Assembly: GCA_014529385.2 (NCBI GenBank)
Contig: CM043944.1
Span: 93,283,476 to 93,347,475 of the forward strand
DNA from: Adiantum capillus-veneris
Taxonomy: Eukaryota > Streptophyta > Polypodiopsida > Polypodiales > Pteridaceae
Reading direction: 5' to 3'
DNA length: 64,000 nucleotides
The notes below the pieces were generated by a model. It was not told the origin of the DNA, did no database searches, and saw nothing but the letters and a program-made list of their open reading frames with translations. Below, one piece after another: positions 30,070 to 42,767 of the stretch. The stretch's first letter is position 1. Every line of letters begins with the position of its first letter. The position numbers were made by a program, and so were the translations under genes.

Positions 30070-32540
30070 GAGACAACAACAACCCATAGCCAGAAACCAA
30101 ACAAGAAAAGGGGTACAACCTAGTTGTAGATGCGAACTAGGACGCACGTGATATCTCCTTGTTCTCAAACGCACAAAGAGAGGGGAATGCAAGATAGCCA
30201 CACACACCAAACACAAACATTTACCACGCAAGAGAGAGGTAAAGAGCACAAATCAACTTGAGCAACTCAGTCTTAGCCTTAAAGACTAGATGCACACAAA
30301 GCTTGATGAGAAATAGAAAGACAACACAAAACTTGACCTTGTTGCCAATACACAAATTGTCTTAGGGTCACGGGAGCCCTCTCACCGAGCACCCTCTTAC
30401 AATTGACCTTTTAGGCAAACAATTCAACAAGCCCTCAAACCACCAAGCATGAAATGGCACAACAAACTTCAAGGACAATATACCTTCAACCACCTGATGA
30501 GCCAACTTATCAAGTCAATTTGAAGAGAAGAGTCATAGTTGCAGCATATAATTGCACCCAAAACTATGAATCTTATTTATTGGACAATAGTAGGCTACAA
30601 GTGTGATGTAGAGTATGGTGTCACTCCACTCCTCTAGATGGCATAACTAACTTCAAGCTTCTCCATGCACCTATGTGTAGTGATGGAATAGAGCACTCAC
30701 AATGCACACACTCTACAAATTAGGCTTGAAGAGTGGTGTGTTATGTTGAGAATGGTTTGGTGTAGTGTGATCATGTGATGATTTACAAGGGAGAGAAGGG
30801 TTCTATTTATAGGTTTTAGAAGCCCCGATTAGGATTAAGCCTAATCAAGTTTATTTGAAGGAATAAAAGATTATGCATATTTTTATTTTTTTTAAATGAG
30901 GGTGGGTCTCTCTTGTCCTTTGAGTCACATGGATGTGGGCTCAAGGGAAGAGAATTATTGAGGATGAAAGGAGAGAGGGATTGAGTGAATAATTTGGGAG
31001 TGCCTACTCTAGTAGAGGGTGCATTTTACAATAAGGTTAGTGGTTAGTAGTTAGAAATTATCACTAAAAAATATTTACAAAATCATTGACCAAATGGTGA
31101 GATATATGATGAGAAAAGTTAGAGAAGGGATGAGCTTGTAAAGAGAGCTTGAAGCTTTGGAGAAGTTGACATTCACCTCTTTACAGCACCGGTAGAAGAA
31201 GCAGTCAGCATGGCGAAGTAGCACGTGTTGATGAAGCTATGTTATCTTCAAACCTTGGAAAATTCATGATAAAATCCTTCATTTTCAGAGGTTATCCTTG
31301 GATTTTTGCTGATTTTTTGAAGTTCTTTACAAAGCTGAAGAGAGTATGGTAATACGGACATATATATAGAGAGAAAGGTGGACACATAGGGTGTAGAAAT
31401 GGAGGATGAAGGCTATGGAGGTGTGAGAGAAGTGGCAATGGTGAAGAAGGTGAATTAGGACATGGGAGTTGTAGGTTTGGGAGTGGGAAGGAGGGGGAGG
31501 AGTGTGTAAGAGTGAGTAGGTGTGTGGAAGGGTGAGAGAAATAGGAATATTTTTTGGGTGTATGAGGTGGCAGTTTTGAAGTCGACCATAAATTTCATGT
31601 AAAATAGCCTTTGACTTCAAAGTTTTTGAAAAAATTATGGAAAATACTTCGCCTCACGAGCTACGTTTTGTTGTTTGGAAGTATCCTCAAATTCGGATCA
31701 TAAGAAGGTGCCAAAATTCGAGCAAAAATATTTGTATTGTGGGACTGCAAAGGTGCTTATGTGGGACCCTTTTTGGTTGAATTCTCCTTATACATCCAAA
31801 GGTGAGCCCCCCATGAGCCATGCCATGACCTAAGGAATCCAAGTGGCTCTTGCCACATGCATGGATGATGAATTTTGATAAATAAAAAACAATTGCAGAT
31901 GATAGACCTAGTGCTTGGATTTTTCCTAGCCCTTGTCTTTATGAGCACATGGTGTATGGAAAAAATATGTGCAGGACCCATCAAGGAAAATCATGATAGG
32001 AGTATTTTTTTTTTTTTTGGGTGAAAGAGTAAAATATGCAAGTGAGAAAATATATAGTGAAAGTGAGTGACAGTGTAGAAACAAATTTCGACTTCCACGA
32101 GGGTACGGGATGAAATATATGGGTTTATTTTGTAAAAATAAATATGATGGGGTATGTACACACTAACATAGAAATATTTCATGCCATGAAAGGATGCAAA
32201 GAGATTTATCAAAATGCACACTTAGGTCTGATAACGCACACCTAGGAATATATATTTATACAAAAAAATTGAGAAAAAAACCCTTTATACTTAGGTCCTT
32301 TATTTGATAAAAAATATTTACATATAAAAAGGACCGTAATATTATAATCTATTTTTTTATCTCCAAGCCCAATGACTCCCTCAATGATTTCATATATAAA
32401 AAATATGATAAAAACCTAAACGCGCGCACACTATTTATAATGAAAAAGCGAGCCTAGTCATTGTGCTAGGGTGTTTTTGTGGGGTGAAGTGGCTTCTTAA
32501 AATTATTTTATGAGAGACGAAAAACGGCTATCAGTATATA
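30070..32540 (-). repeat. Non-coding 2.5-kb insertion splitting element G pol, possible solo LTR
   Basis: Separates the protease end from the RT start of G. I found no protein domain on either strand. The minus strand has a convincing core promoter, TATAAATAG at 30803-30811 followed by a pyrimidine-rich CCCTTCTCTCCC, so a minus-orientation solo LTR is likely. TGAGAGAC occurs at both edges (30067 and 32511), but TG...CA ends and a clean 5-bp duplication could not be fixed. A run of T lies at about 32007-32018. Confidence 0.4.
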
Positions 32541-32552
32541 GATGCTAAGGAA

Positions 32553-33656
32553 ATGGGTAACACTATACCCATTGTACATACACAAGCTTTCAACAAGTCA
32601 ATAAAGAGCTCTATTTTCGTGTACATGATTTTTGTTAAAGATTCTCAAAATGAACCTAATGTTTTAACAAAAGAAAATATACACAATCAAAAGGAATTAG
32701 AGTTATCTAATTTTCAAAAGGGGTTTCAAGATGTCTTTATTGATGACATCCATTGTGAGCTACCTCCTAAACGAGGCAATGATGACCATGCAATTGAACT
32801 TCTTCCAGGAAGTTCACCGCCTAACAAACCTCCTTATAAAGTTTCTCAAGCTCAACAAGAGGAGATTATGCGGCAAGTGCATGAGTTAGTTGAGAAGGGC
32901 ATGGTTTGGCCTAGCTCATCTCCATTTTGTTCTCCCGTGCTACTAGTGCACAAGAAAGACGGCACATATCGTATGTGTGTCGACTATAAAGCACTAAATA
33001 GGATCACTATCAAAAATAGGTTTCCCGTTCCATGGGTAGAAGACCTATTTGATAAGCTACAAGGGTCCACCTACTTCAGTAGGATCGACCTAAAAAGTGG
33101 CTATCATCAAATAAGGATAGTTGATCAAGATATTGTAAAGACCGCATTTTGCACTATTTTTGGTCTTTATGAATACATTGTCATGCCTTTTGGCTTGACC
33201 AATGCACCAGCCACATTCAACCGCTTGATGGAGAAGCTATTCAGGCCTCACCGAACCTTTACTGGAGTGTTCTTTGATGATATCATCATCTACTCTAATT
33301 CATTAGACGAACACAAGCGACACCTCCAGGTAATATTTCAAGTTCTAAGAGAGAATAAACTTTATGTTAATCGAAAGAAAAGTGAATTTTTCTTACAAGA
33401 GATTCAGTATTTAGGTCACATTATCTCTCAAGATGGCATCTGAATGGATCCATCAAAGTTAGAGGTAATAAAAGGATGGCCTAAACCAAGGAATCTTCAT
33501 GAGTTAAGAAGCTTTATAGGTATGTGCGCATACTATAGATGCTTCATAGAAAAGTTCTCACTAATAGCAGGACCATTACATGACCTAACAAAGAAAAATG
33601 TTAGGTACACATGGTCTGCCAAGGAGAACAATGCTTTTGAAAAGCTTATCTCTTAA
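32553..33656 (+). pseudogene. Element G reverse transcriptase
   Basis: GNTIPIVHTQAFNK, DVFIDDIHCELPPKRGNDDH, then [70 protein letters not shown], the catalytic FFDD box (GVFFDDIIIYS) and YLGHIISQDGI. A TGA at 33441 precedes the connection region (GWPKPRNLHELRSFIGMCAY), which ends at a TAA (33654). Apart from these two stops the domain is complete. Confidence 0.92.
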
Positions 33657-34234
33657 CCTGTGCTTACACTACCGGATCTCTCAAAGCCATTTGAGGTCCA
33701 ATGTGATGCTTGTGGTGATTGCCTTGGAGCTGTTTTGCTTCAAGAAGGGCGCACCATAGGCTATGAAAGTCGAAGGCTCGACCCTATTGAGCAAGCTCTA
33801 GGCATATATGAAAAGGAACTCCTTGCAGTTCTACATGCCTTAGACTCATGGAAGCACTATTTATTTGGGACTCCTTTCATTCTACGAACGGATCACCAAA
33901 GTCTTAAGTACTTCATGACGTAGACCAAGCTCTTCGACAAACAAAAGAGGTGGGAAAATTTCCTTTCACAATATTATTTTCATATTGCTCACATTGCTGG
34001 CAAGCATAATCAAGTAGTCGATGCACTCTCAAGACGGTCGAGAGTGAATGCAATTTCCATAGCAACTCACAATGATCTATCTTCTATGATAGATGAGTAT
34101 GCTATTGATCCCGATTTTAGAGATGTGATTTCAGCCCTTGCACTAGGGAAGAAAGAGGAACCAGTTACTTTACAAGATGGTTATCTTCTCTACGGCAATA
34201 GACTATGTATTACTAGCTCACTAGTGAGAAAGTA
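33657..34234 (+). pseudogene. Element G RNase H and tether to integrase
   Basis: LPDLSKPFEVQCDACGDCLG (first catalytic Asp), VLLQEGRTIGYESRRL, YEKELLAVLHALDSWKHYL (Glu), LRTDHQSLKYFMT (Asp), stop at 33921, then AHIAGKHNQVVDALSRRSRV. The next frame (34044-34235) gives the variable tether leading to integrase. Confidence 0.9.
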
Positions 34235-35434
34235 ATGTATGAATCTCATGCTCCTCCTTATGCGGGGCATAGAGGGATTTAGTCTACCCTAAAGGGAATT
34301 GAAACATATTTCTATTGGCCTACCATGAGGGCGAACATACAAGAGTATGTTTCTAAATGTATGGTATGCCAAAAGACAAAATTTGATAGAGGGAAGCAAC
34401 TTGGATTGCTTCAACCTTTGCCAATCCCGAATTCACCATGGGAGAGCATATCCATGGATTTTATCTTTGTATTGCCTAAGTCTATCCATGGAAATACGGG
34501 AATATGGATGATAGTAGACAAATTTAGTAAACAAGCTCATTTTATACCTGTCAAAAAGACTATCAAATCCCATCAAATGGCAACCCTCTTCATATCACAA
34601 ATCTTCAAGTACCATGGCTTGCCAATGTCCATAGTGTCGGATAGAGATTTTAGAATGACCAGTAATTTTTGGAAGGGTCTCTTTGAGAATTTAGGAACAA
34701 GGCTAAACTTCTCTTTGGCCTATCACCTGCAAATGGATGGCAAAAGTGAAATAGCTAACCTAACAATTCTCGATCTACTAAAAGCCTATGTAATGGAAGT
34801 AGATCAAAGATCCCAATGGGAGAAGTACTTACCCTTGGTGGAGTATTCCTACAATAACACTGTACATACTTCCACAAAAAAAGCACCTTTTGAGGTAATT
34901 GAGGGAGGATCAAAAAGTCCCTTGCTACTTAAGGTACACGGGAAGATCTTCGTTGCAGATGAGTATAGCCGAGACCTACAAGAATCTTTCCAAAAGATTA
35001 AGGATGCTATCTCTATCTCACAGCAAAGGCAAAAGGCTGCTCTACTGACAAGCACAGAAGAGCCCAAGCCTTTAAAGAAAATGATTGGGTCTTACTCAAA
35101 TTTCCCAAGCTCGATTAAGGCACACGACGAGCAAGAATCCTACGGGACACCAAAAGCTATGCTAAGTTAGCAAAAAGGTACTATGGTCCCTTCCAGATTC
35201 TTATCCCAATCAATGAGATGGCCTATCAATTCAAGTTGCCCAACCATTGGCTCATACACAATGCTTTCCATGTGAGCCTACTAAAGCCTTACAAAGGAGA
35301 GCCACCTCAAGAACCAACTATTGAAGAGCCACCAGAGATCGAGGACCAAGAAGAGGTGTTGCAGCCCGAGTCCATTCTTTGACATGAAGACAAGGTACTA
35401 AGAGGCGGTAAGACTCTCGACGATATCTTCCCTT
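34235..35434 (+). pseudogene. Element G integrase and start of chromodomain-like tail
   Basis: Zinc-binding half: YWPTMRANIQEYVSKCMVCQ. Core: [13 protein letters not shown] (Asp), IVDKFSKQAHFIPV, LPMSIVSDRDFRM (Asp), then MDGKSEIANLTILDLLKAYV with the catalytic Glu retained, EYSYNNTVHTSTKKAPFEV. After a stop (35168), YYGPFQILIPINEMAYQFKL and NAFHVSLLKPYKG lead to an ESIL.HEDKVLRGGKTL tail of the kind that precedes a chromodomain. The sequence leaves the element at about 35434. Confidence 0.9.
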
Positions 35435-38400
35435 GACTCGCAACCACATCGTGAATTCTTTCACTTACTCAAAGATCTTGTACAAGGCCACAAGCCTTGC
35501 AGGTGGAAGCGTAGGTGATTGCAATTAGAGACAGAACATTCCTTCACATCTGGTAAAATGAGCCCACAACTTCCTTGCCACGACGAGGTTGACCATATCC
35601 TACAATCCACTCAGTCCAAGAGATGACATCCTAGAGAGGATCCCCATCAAAACTTCTCGTGCTACTGTGACAGCACTACATTTGGCATACATATAGATCA
35701 AAGCACCACCAAGCATGGCATCTTGATTCAATAGCCCCTGGCTAGCAATCTCATCATGAATTAAGAAATCATACATGTGAAGGTCTTGTGTAAGCTTGCC
35801 ACGACCAGGTTGACCATATCCTGCAATCCACTCACTCCAAGAGACGACATCCTAGAGAGGACCCCTTCAAAAACTTATCGTGCTATCATGACGGCACCAC
35901 ATTTGGCATACATATAGATCAAAGCACCACAATCAGCGCATTCCAAGAGATGACATTTCGGACAGAAAGCCCTTCAAGCACTTTTTGTGTTGTCTCAAGC
36001 GCACCACATTTTGCATACATATCCAAGCACGGCATTTTTTTCAAGAGCCTCTGACTAGCAATATAATTGTGAATTTTTGTGCTCATATCAGCGTTTTACA
36101 TCTTGCGTAGAGCCACATGCCTTCAAGATGCATACGTAGGTGATTGCACTTGGAGAGAGGCCCTCGCTTCGCATCTGCTAAAAATACACTAGAGCTTTCT
36201 CGCCTTGTTGCCCCTGTGGGGAAAATCTTGCAATCAGTGCATTCCAAGAGTCCACACTCTAGACAGGAAGCTCCTCGACCCCTTGCGTAGAGCCACAATG
36301 AATTCTCTCACCAATATGAAGGTGTTGTGTCAGGCCACATGACCTCAAGGTGCAAGCATGGGTGAATGCATTTGGAGAAAGTCTCTCCCTTTGCATTTGG
36401 TTAAAACAAGTTTCCTTGCCACAGCCATATTGGACAATATCTTGCAATCAACACGTTCTAAGTGACATTATCAAGGGGATGCCAATAAAAAATTTTCATG
36501 CTTCCCTGCTGACGGCACCACATTTGGCATACATATAAACTAAAGTACTATCAAGCATGCCATCTTTGTCCAATAGACCTTGATTGGAGATCTCGTCGTG
36601 AATTTTCTTACCCATGTTCATGTCTTGTGTAAGTAAGGCCACAAGGTTGAAAGGTGCAATCATAGGTGATTTGCATTTGGACAGAGCTCTTCCCTTCGCA
36701 TCCAACAATGAAAGCATCACAAAGCCGTAACGGGCATCTTACAATCAACCCGTTCCAAGAGACGACGTTTCAGATAAAATGCTCATTGCCCTTGACTAGC
36801 AGTCTCATCGTCAATATACTCACCCATGTGAACTTCTTGTGTGAGGCCTTAGGTCATCAATGTACATGATTGTAGTTCAAGAAAGGACTCCATTCATATC
36901 TGGTTAAAAAAGCCCAGGCTTCCTTGGCACATCCATGTTGAGCATATTCTGCAATCAATGTGCATCAGGAAACGACATCTGGGGGATAAAAAACCCATCA
37001 ATAGCTTTGTGGAGTATCACGTTCGGCATATACACTCACCAATGTGCTGATGGACAGAAAGATCATCAAGAAATCTATGTGCTTTTATAAGGGCACCACA
37101 TTTGACATACATATAGCATTGCCAAGCACAACATGTTTCTTCAATAGCCCTTGACTAGCAATCTCATCGTGGATTTTCAGCCCCAAGTAAAGATATTGTG
37201 TAAGCCTAATGCTTTCTTGAGGGCACCCCATTTGGCATAATAGCCCTTGACTAGTAATCTAGTGCTTTCGTGAGGGCACTACATTTGGCATGATAGCCCA
37301 TGACTAGTGATCTCACTTTGAATTCTCTCATCTTTTGTAATGCCACAAGCCTGCAAGGTGTGGGCATAGGTCTGGAGAGAGGCCTTCCCTTTGCATCCAA
37401 TATCCTGCATCAACACGCAAGTGACATTACACAGAGGATGTAAATCAAGAATTTTTTGTGTTTCCATGATGGCACCACATTTGGAATACATATCAACTAA
37501 AGCACTACTAAGCATGTCATCTTTCGCCAACATACCCTGACTGGAAATCTCGTCGTAAATTCTATTACCCATATTGATGTCTTGCGTAAGTAAGGCCACA
37601 AGGTTGAAAGGTGAAAACATAGGTGATTTGAATTTGAAGAGAGCTCTTCCCTTCGCATCCACTAGTAAAAGCAATAGAGTGTTTCCTTGCCACAGCCATA
37701 ACAGGCATCCTACAATCAACCTGTTCCAAGAGACGACGTTTCAAATTTACATGTCCAGGAGCACACCACCCTACCCTACACAACATGGCTTTTCAAAAAC
37801 CCCTGTCTTGGAATCTGATCATGAATCTGCTTCTCCCTATCAATAGCTTTGCTTGTGGCACAAGATTTCAATGTGTAGACGCACGTCACTGCACTTGGCG
37901 AAACACCCCTACATTGCATCTGCTCAAGACAACCTAGAACAAATCAACCTCGTCCTTCATGTGCATAACCTGCTAACATGATAGTCCATGTTGTCAAGTA
38001 GTGTGTTGGCCTCATTAAGCTTGCCACATTGCCACGCACAACATGTTTCTACAACAACCCCCCAATAGCCCCTAATTGGATAGGTGATTGCATTTGAAGA
38101 AAGGCCTTTCCTTCGCATCTGCTAAAAACATCTCAATGCTTCGTTGCCACAGCCGTGTTCTGCATATCTCGTGAAAACATCCTAGCCATGAAAAAGGGCC
38201 TTTCTTTTGCATCTGGTGAAAAATCTGATTACTTTGTTATTGCCACAACCATGTTGGGTATATCCTATAGTGCACCACATTTGGCATACATATCGACCAA
38301 GGCAGTGCCAAGCACGACATGTTTTTCCAAGAGCCTCTGACTAACAATATAATTGTGAATTTCTGTGCCCATATTAGCACCTTGCCTAGAGCCACATGCC

Positions 38401-38990
38401 TTCAAGATGCATGCATAGTTGATTGCATCTAGAGGGAGGCCCTTGCTTCGCATCTGCTGAAAACAGATGGAATTCCTTGCCGTGCTTTCTCAAGCACACG
38501 CCACTTGGCATACATATTGACCAAGAAAATGCCAAGCCCGACATCTTTTTTCATCAGCCTCTAACTGAATTTTGTGCCCATATCAGCATCTTGCGTAGAG
38601 CCAGATGCACGCATAGGTGATTGCATTTGGAGAGTGGTGCCGGCTTTGCATACATATCGACTAAGACAGTGCCAAGCACGCTGATATGGCCACGACATCT
38701 TTTTTCAACAGCCTCTGACTAACAATGTAATAGTAAATTTTTTTGGCCCATATCAGCATCTTGCGGAGAGCCAGATGCCTTCAAGATGCACCCGTAGATG
38801 ATTGCAACTGGAGATAGACTCTTGTTTCACATCAAACAGACACGGAGAGGGAGCTGTTCTGAAAGTTGTGAGCGTTGCTTGCGAGGATCGATAAAAAAGC
38901 GTGTGCGACATGTTAAAAATAAGTATGTAATAAAAAGTGTCACCACGTGGAGGAACCTCCAGCCAGAATTTCAAATTTGCCTTCTACGCT
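35435..38990 (-). pseudogene. Degenerate pentatricopeptide-repeat (PPR) gene array inside element M
   Basis: Minus-strand translation repeatedly gives modules of about 105 residues typical of plant organelle PPR (PLS-class) proteins: YACILKACGSRQGANMGTEI, GTALVDMYAKCGAL, DVISWTEWIVGYGQ, LIAEYAQHGCAKEA. The complement of MYAKCG is visible about a dozen times, for example near 35683, 35909, 36518, 37478 and 38274. Stops and frameshifts occur in every module and several are rearranged, so this is a pseudogene. Intact members bind organelle RNA. It is in M's sense and between M's LTRs, so it was captured by or recombined into M. Its 3' end is lost at the joint with G. Confidence 0.88.
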
Positions 38991-40839
38991 AACGAAGTAA
39001 TGAAATGAAATGAAATGTAAAGGGGAAAAATGAAATTTAAAGAGAAAGAAAACGAAATTAAATGAAATTAAAACAAAATGAAATGAATCAATACAAAAGT
39101 CAATGACACGAAAAAAGGCAAAAAGACAAAAGGCTCCCAGCAGGCACGTTGAGAAGAGGTCCCCCCTTTTTTTTTGTCTTCTTGTCTTGTATGTGTAAGG
39201 GGGGGTTCACACGCCACGAAGCGCGAGAACGGTGACGGAAGCGGAAGAAGAAAGAAGAAGAAGATTATTTTAGCATCTTAGCAAACTATCCCAAGAGACC
39301 GTAAAGATCTATCCGACGAGGAAAGTCCATGCGCTAAAAGGCACGCTCGCAAAAAAAAAAAAAAAACGAATTTAGGCCCAAAATTAATCGAAACACTGAA
39401 AATTACCGAAAAATCCAAAAATTCGCCAAAAATTTTCCAAAAAATTCTAGAAACCTTAGAAAATCATTGTAATTTACAACGAGACACTTCCGACACGCAA
39501 TAGCGCACCGAAAATAGCAATTTTTTTTCGAAAACACCAATTTCGACAAAATTGTCCCACCGGCCCCTGGAAATAGTAAAATGCTCAGAAATTAACCACG
39601 GAGGGCACAAATGCAAACAAAATGATGCCGTTATTATGCACACACAAAATAGCTTGTAAAGATCACAAATCAAATTTTTATGGAAGTATCCAAAAATTAA
39701 TGCAAAAATTAGCAAAAAAATTGCCAAAAAATTACAAAAATTATCCGAAAAATTCCCAAAAAAATTCTACAAATTCTCCACACATTGGGGAATAGTGCAG
39801 CCAAATAAAATTACACAAATCGCATGGATTCAAATGCCAAATAATTTTATCAATGAAATCAAGACTAGGCAATTAAACCGGCAAAATTATCGACAAATTT
39901 AGGTCAAAATTTGACGCAATGGAAATGTGTAAATCCCTATTTTGAGCATAAAAACGCAGAAATTAATCATTGTAGACAGCAATTATACAATAAAAAATTA
40001 ATCATGCAAAGTTAACACTTTTTAGGCACACACACACTAAAAAATTAGCAGTTTCTACCAATCTTCAGGTGCGCACACAAAAGGGTTAAATTTGTCGAAT
40101 TTGCAATATGACTTCACAAATCAATAGTTGGGCATGATCACAACACAAATTAATCATCACAATTGAAAAATCATAACGCACACATTGATTTTTAGGTGCA
40201 CAAACATGGGCAAAATAGTGCACACACCTAAAATTAGGCATACAATTAGAATGCACACACAATTGATTTTAGTGCAGACACACTTGGAATTGACCATCCA
40301 AGCATGCAATCAACTCAATAAGGCACCCAATTTGTAACCTACAATCACCAATTAGCAATTGAAACTTGTCAAATCATACGCCACCAAATCTTAAAAATTT
40401 CAGCATTACGACGGCGTGAAAACAAAAAATCGTAAAATTTTCAATCCACATTGCATCAACATAGCATAGCATTACATTGTATCATCATGGTGGGATCTCT
40501 ACATATTTCTGCACATCTCTAGATTCTAGGGAGGTTGAGAATACCACCTTGATTACCTTTCTGTTGAAAATCGATTGAATGGTCGAATGCTCCAATCCTT
40601 TATAGAAAATTAGTAAGTTAGCAAAAATTAGTCAAATTAGCAAGGGGTTAGTGTGAAATTAGAGTGTGTAAACACACAATTGGCAACATACGGTGACACA
40701 TTCGGGAATTATGAACACATTGCTTCATTCACACACAGCAAAAATCCACAAAAACATAAACACACAAGTGAAATTAGTAGTGAAATTAGTGAGGGAACAC
40801 ATTCAATTATGCCACAATTACAATAGTGTAGGCCATCGT
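38991..40839 (-). other. Leader of element M, A/T-rich, no gene seen
   Basis: Between the PBS and the PPR array. It contains AATGAAATGAAATG microsatellite-like tracts (38997-39085), a G/C-richer patch (about 39130-39345), a run of 16 A near 39351-39366, and many CACACA/AAAATTA motifs. The G/C-richer patch directly before the PPR modules (in M's sense) might be the captured gene's own 5' region. No ORF I would support. Confidence 0.5.
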
Positions 40840-40858
40840 CCTCGGCAGCGGCGCCAAA
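40840..40858 (-). other. Primer binding site of element M (Asp-tRNA type)
   Basis: Minus-strand TTTGGCGCCGCTGCCGAGG begins right at the LTR edge. From TGGCGCC it differs at two positions from the Asp-type PBS TGGCGCCGTTGCCGGGG known in several plant Ty3/gypsy lineages. Confidence 0.8.
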
Positions 40859-41781
40859 TGTTGAGGGCTCCATCGTTGCAATAGCTCGAATGACCAACAA
40901 AATTGTCAATATAGAGGGATGAGCTACCCGGCTAGGGCATGGAAACACTCACACAGTTAGTGAGCTAATCGTGGCAACACAAATGGTTAACTCTACGAGG
41001 TGAGCTTCTCGACCTATGAAGGAGATAAGCCACAATGAAGGGCAATCTCCATATCCACTTCTCTTCACCTCTAATCAACCCAATCACACACACTACAATT
41101 GCAAGACGCACACAACACTACTCCTATCATGCAACACACTAATCGCAAGCACACACACATAGATCTATTGAGCGCCACACTCCAATCAAACCTACATGCA
41201 TACACAAGCAAAAGAGTGAAATCACACAAGATTAGAGAGGGATTAACTACTAATTAGTTAAGATCTAGCTAATCTAAGCATCATAGGCAATCATAAGAAG
41301 CATGAGAGAGGCATAGTGAAAGAGAATAAATCATTGATTAGTGTTAATCAAGTCTCATGAGCAAGGAGAAGCTCAAGGACTCCATAGCCACACACCTCAA
41401 GAGCTCTCACCAAAGAGTGCTCTTAACCAATGAGCTTGAGAACCCTAATTTCATTTACACACTGCCTTATATACCTAAGGTAAAAATATGCAATGTTCGG
41501 GTGCCCAAGGCATTTAGGACTCCACCACTTACTGAATCTGCTACCTAAGCACACTAAGTGACCTATTCTTTACAGCTTGGAACTCCCATTGAGCCCGTAA
41601 CACATTAAAATATTACAATGGCTTGAAATAATTCGAAAATTTACACTATGTGACCATTTTGAAAAAACATGAAAAATGTGTAACTCCAATCTTTACTACT
41701 TCTTCATGTTGATCTTTGATGTGCATCCGTACGTCTTCGGTCTTTAGCAGCTTCTATTAATTGACGTTGACTCAGTTAACA
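40859..41781 (-). repeat. 5' LTR of element M (923 bp)
   Basis: On the + strand TGTTGAGGGCTCC...TCAGTTAACA, paired with 19913-20837 and followed by the TSD tatag. A minus-strand TATATAAGG lies at 41465-41473. Confidence 0.92.
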
Positions 41782-41786
41782 TATAG

Positions 41787-42643
41787 AAAGTGAATACCTG
41801 CCCATACTTGAGCAAGTTCACGCTGGTCCAGCAGGAGGAAACTTTTTAGAAGACAAAACCGTGAAAACTATACTCTTAGCCGGGATTTGGTGGCCTACTC
41901 TATTTAAGGTTACAAAACATTATGGGAAATATTGTGATGCTTGCCAACGTACTAAAGTACAGGCGAAGTGAGATGACATGCCGCTAAGACCAATGATGTG
42001 AGAATGCGCTTTTGTGAAGTGGGGTTTAGACTTTGTCGGGCATATCTCTTCACCATCCTATAGAACGCATGCTCAATATATTATAGTGGCAACATACTAT
42101 CTAACAAAGTGGGTTAAGGCTAAGGCTACCCAAAATAATGATGCTTGGACCACATCACAATTCTTATACGAGAATATTTTCGCGCGTCATGGCACCTGGA
42201 TCACTGACTATTTCTTATATGATTCTTGGACCACATCACAATTATTACATCAAAATAGTGATTGATCATTCATTCTAAATCAGCACTATATCACCCTCAA
42301 GCCAATGGACATGCTGAGAGCATTCAACAAATTTTTGTGCACAATTCTAACAAAAATTGTCAATGAATCTAGAACGGATTGGGAACTAAAACTACATTCA
42401 AACGTTTGGGCATATTAGGTAGCATTTAAAAGACCACAAAATACAACTCCTTTCAACTTAGTGCTTGGAATAAATGCTATACTGCCAGTAGAGTTCTTAA
42501 TTCATATACTACACGTAGCTCACAACCTGGACTGGAATGGACATGATTTGTCTGATAGATTGAACCAATTGATGCAATTAGATGAAACCAAACTTCAAGC
42601 AGTTATAGCTATGTATGTGTACAAGTGACAATTGAAACAATTC
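41787..42643 (+). pseudogene. Element H integrase zinc-binding and core
   Basis: Resumes H right of M: ILLAGIWWPTLFKVTKHYGK and CDACQRTK (zinc-binding), VKWGLDFVGHISSPS (Asp), IIVATYYLTKWVKAKATQNN, FLYENIFARHGTWIT, then, across frameshifts, YHPQANG-like and TILTKIVNESRTDWELKLHS, PFNLVLGINAILPVEFLI. It is cut at 42643 by element B and resumes at 49831. Several stops, for example 41969 and 42263. Confidence 0.88.
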
Positions 42644-42766
42644 TGTAAGGACATGGGTCCTATGGGCAAGGCCACCGGCACGGCCGGACAGTGTGTACGC
42701 TACGGGGAGGCTATAAGATAGCACGGTTGGGTGGAGACTAGCACATGCATAACCACCGCCCTTTCA
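42644..42766 (+). repeat. 5' LTR of element B (123 bp)
   Basis: TGTAAGGACATGGG...CCGCCCTTTCA, equal in length to the 3' copy. It includes GGCTATAAGATAG, which might serve as a TATA element. Very short for a Ty3/gypsy LTR. Confidence 0.95.
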
Positions 42767-42767
42767 T

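Larger units (their letters stand above)
26071..35434 (+). mobile_element. Element G: Ty3/gypsy retrotransposon lacking its 3' LTR
   Basis: Begins inside the integrase of K with TGTCATAATAATC; the LTR is 26071-27671, followed by an initiator-Met PBS, gag, zinc knuckle, protease, an unrelated 2.5-kb insertion, then RT, RNase H, integrase and the start of a chromodomain-like tail. At about 35434 it changes abruptly into minus-strand PPR sequence. The missing 3' LTR, and the missing remainder of K, point to one deletion with its joint here. Confidence 0.85.
19913..41781 (-). mobile_element. Element M: 21.9-kb minus-strand LTR retroelement with a PPR cargo and nested insertions
   Basis: LTRs 40859-41781 (5') and 19913-20837 (3') are flanked by tatag (19908-19912, 41782-41786). 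Orientation is minus: an Asp-type PBS adjoins the right LTR and a purine tract adjoins the left one. In M's sense the interior is a leader (40839-38991), a degenerate PPR array (38990-35435), then the nested K and G elements, then a fragment with IWVPK-like motifs (22697-20851). No RT, RNase H or integrase of M itself is visible, so M is non-autonomous or lost its pol with the deletion at 35434. It interrupts integrase of H. Confidence 0.9.

Noticed and set aside
37574-37846. Plus-strand ORFs across the PPR block (for example 36350, 36666, 37574, 38155)
   Set aside because: The minus strand carries clear PPR motifs here; these are complements of them.
35435-38990. A functional PPR gene
   Set aside because: Every module has stops or frameshifts and the array ends abruptly in element G.
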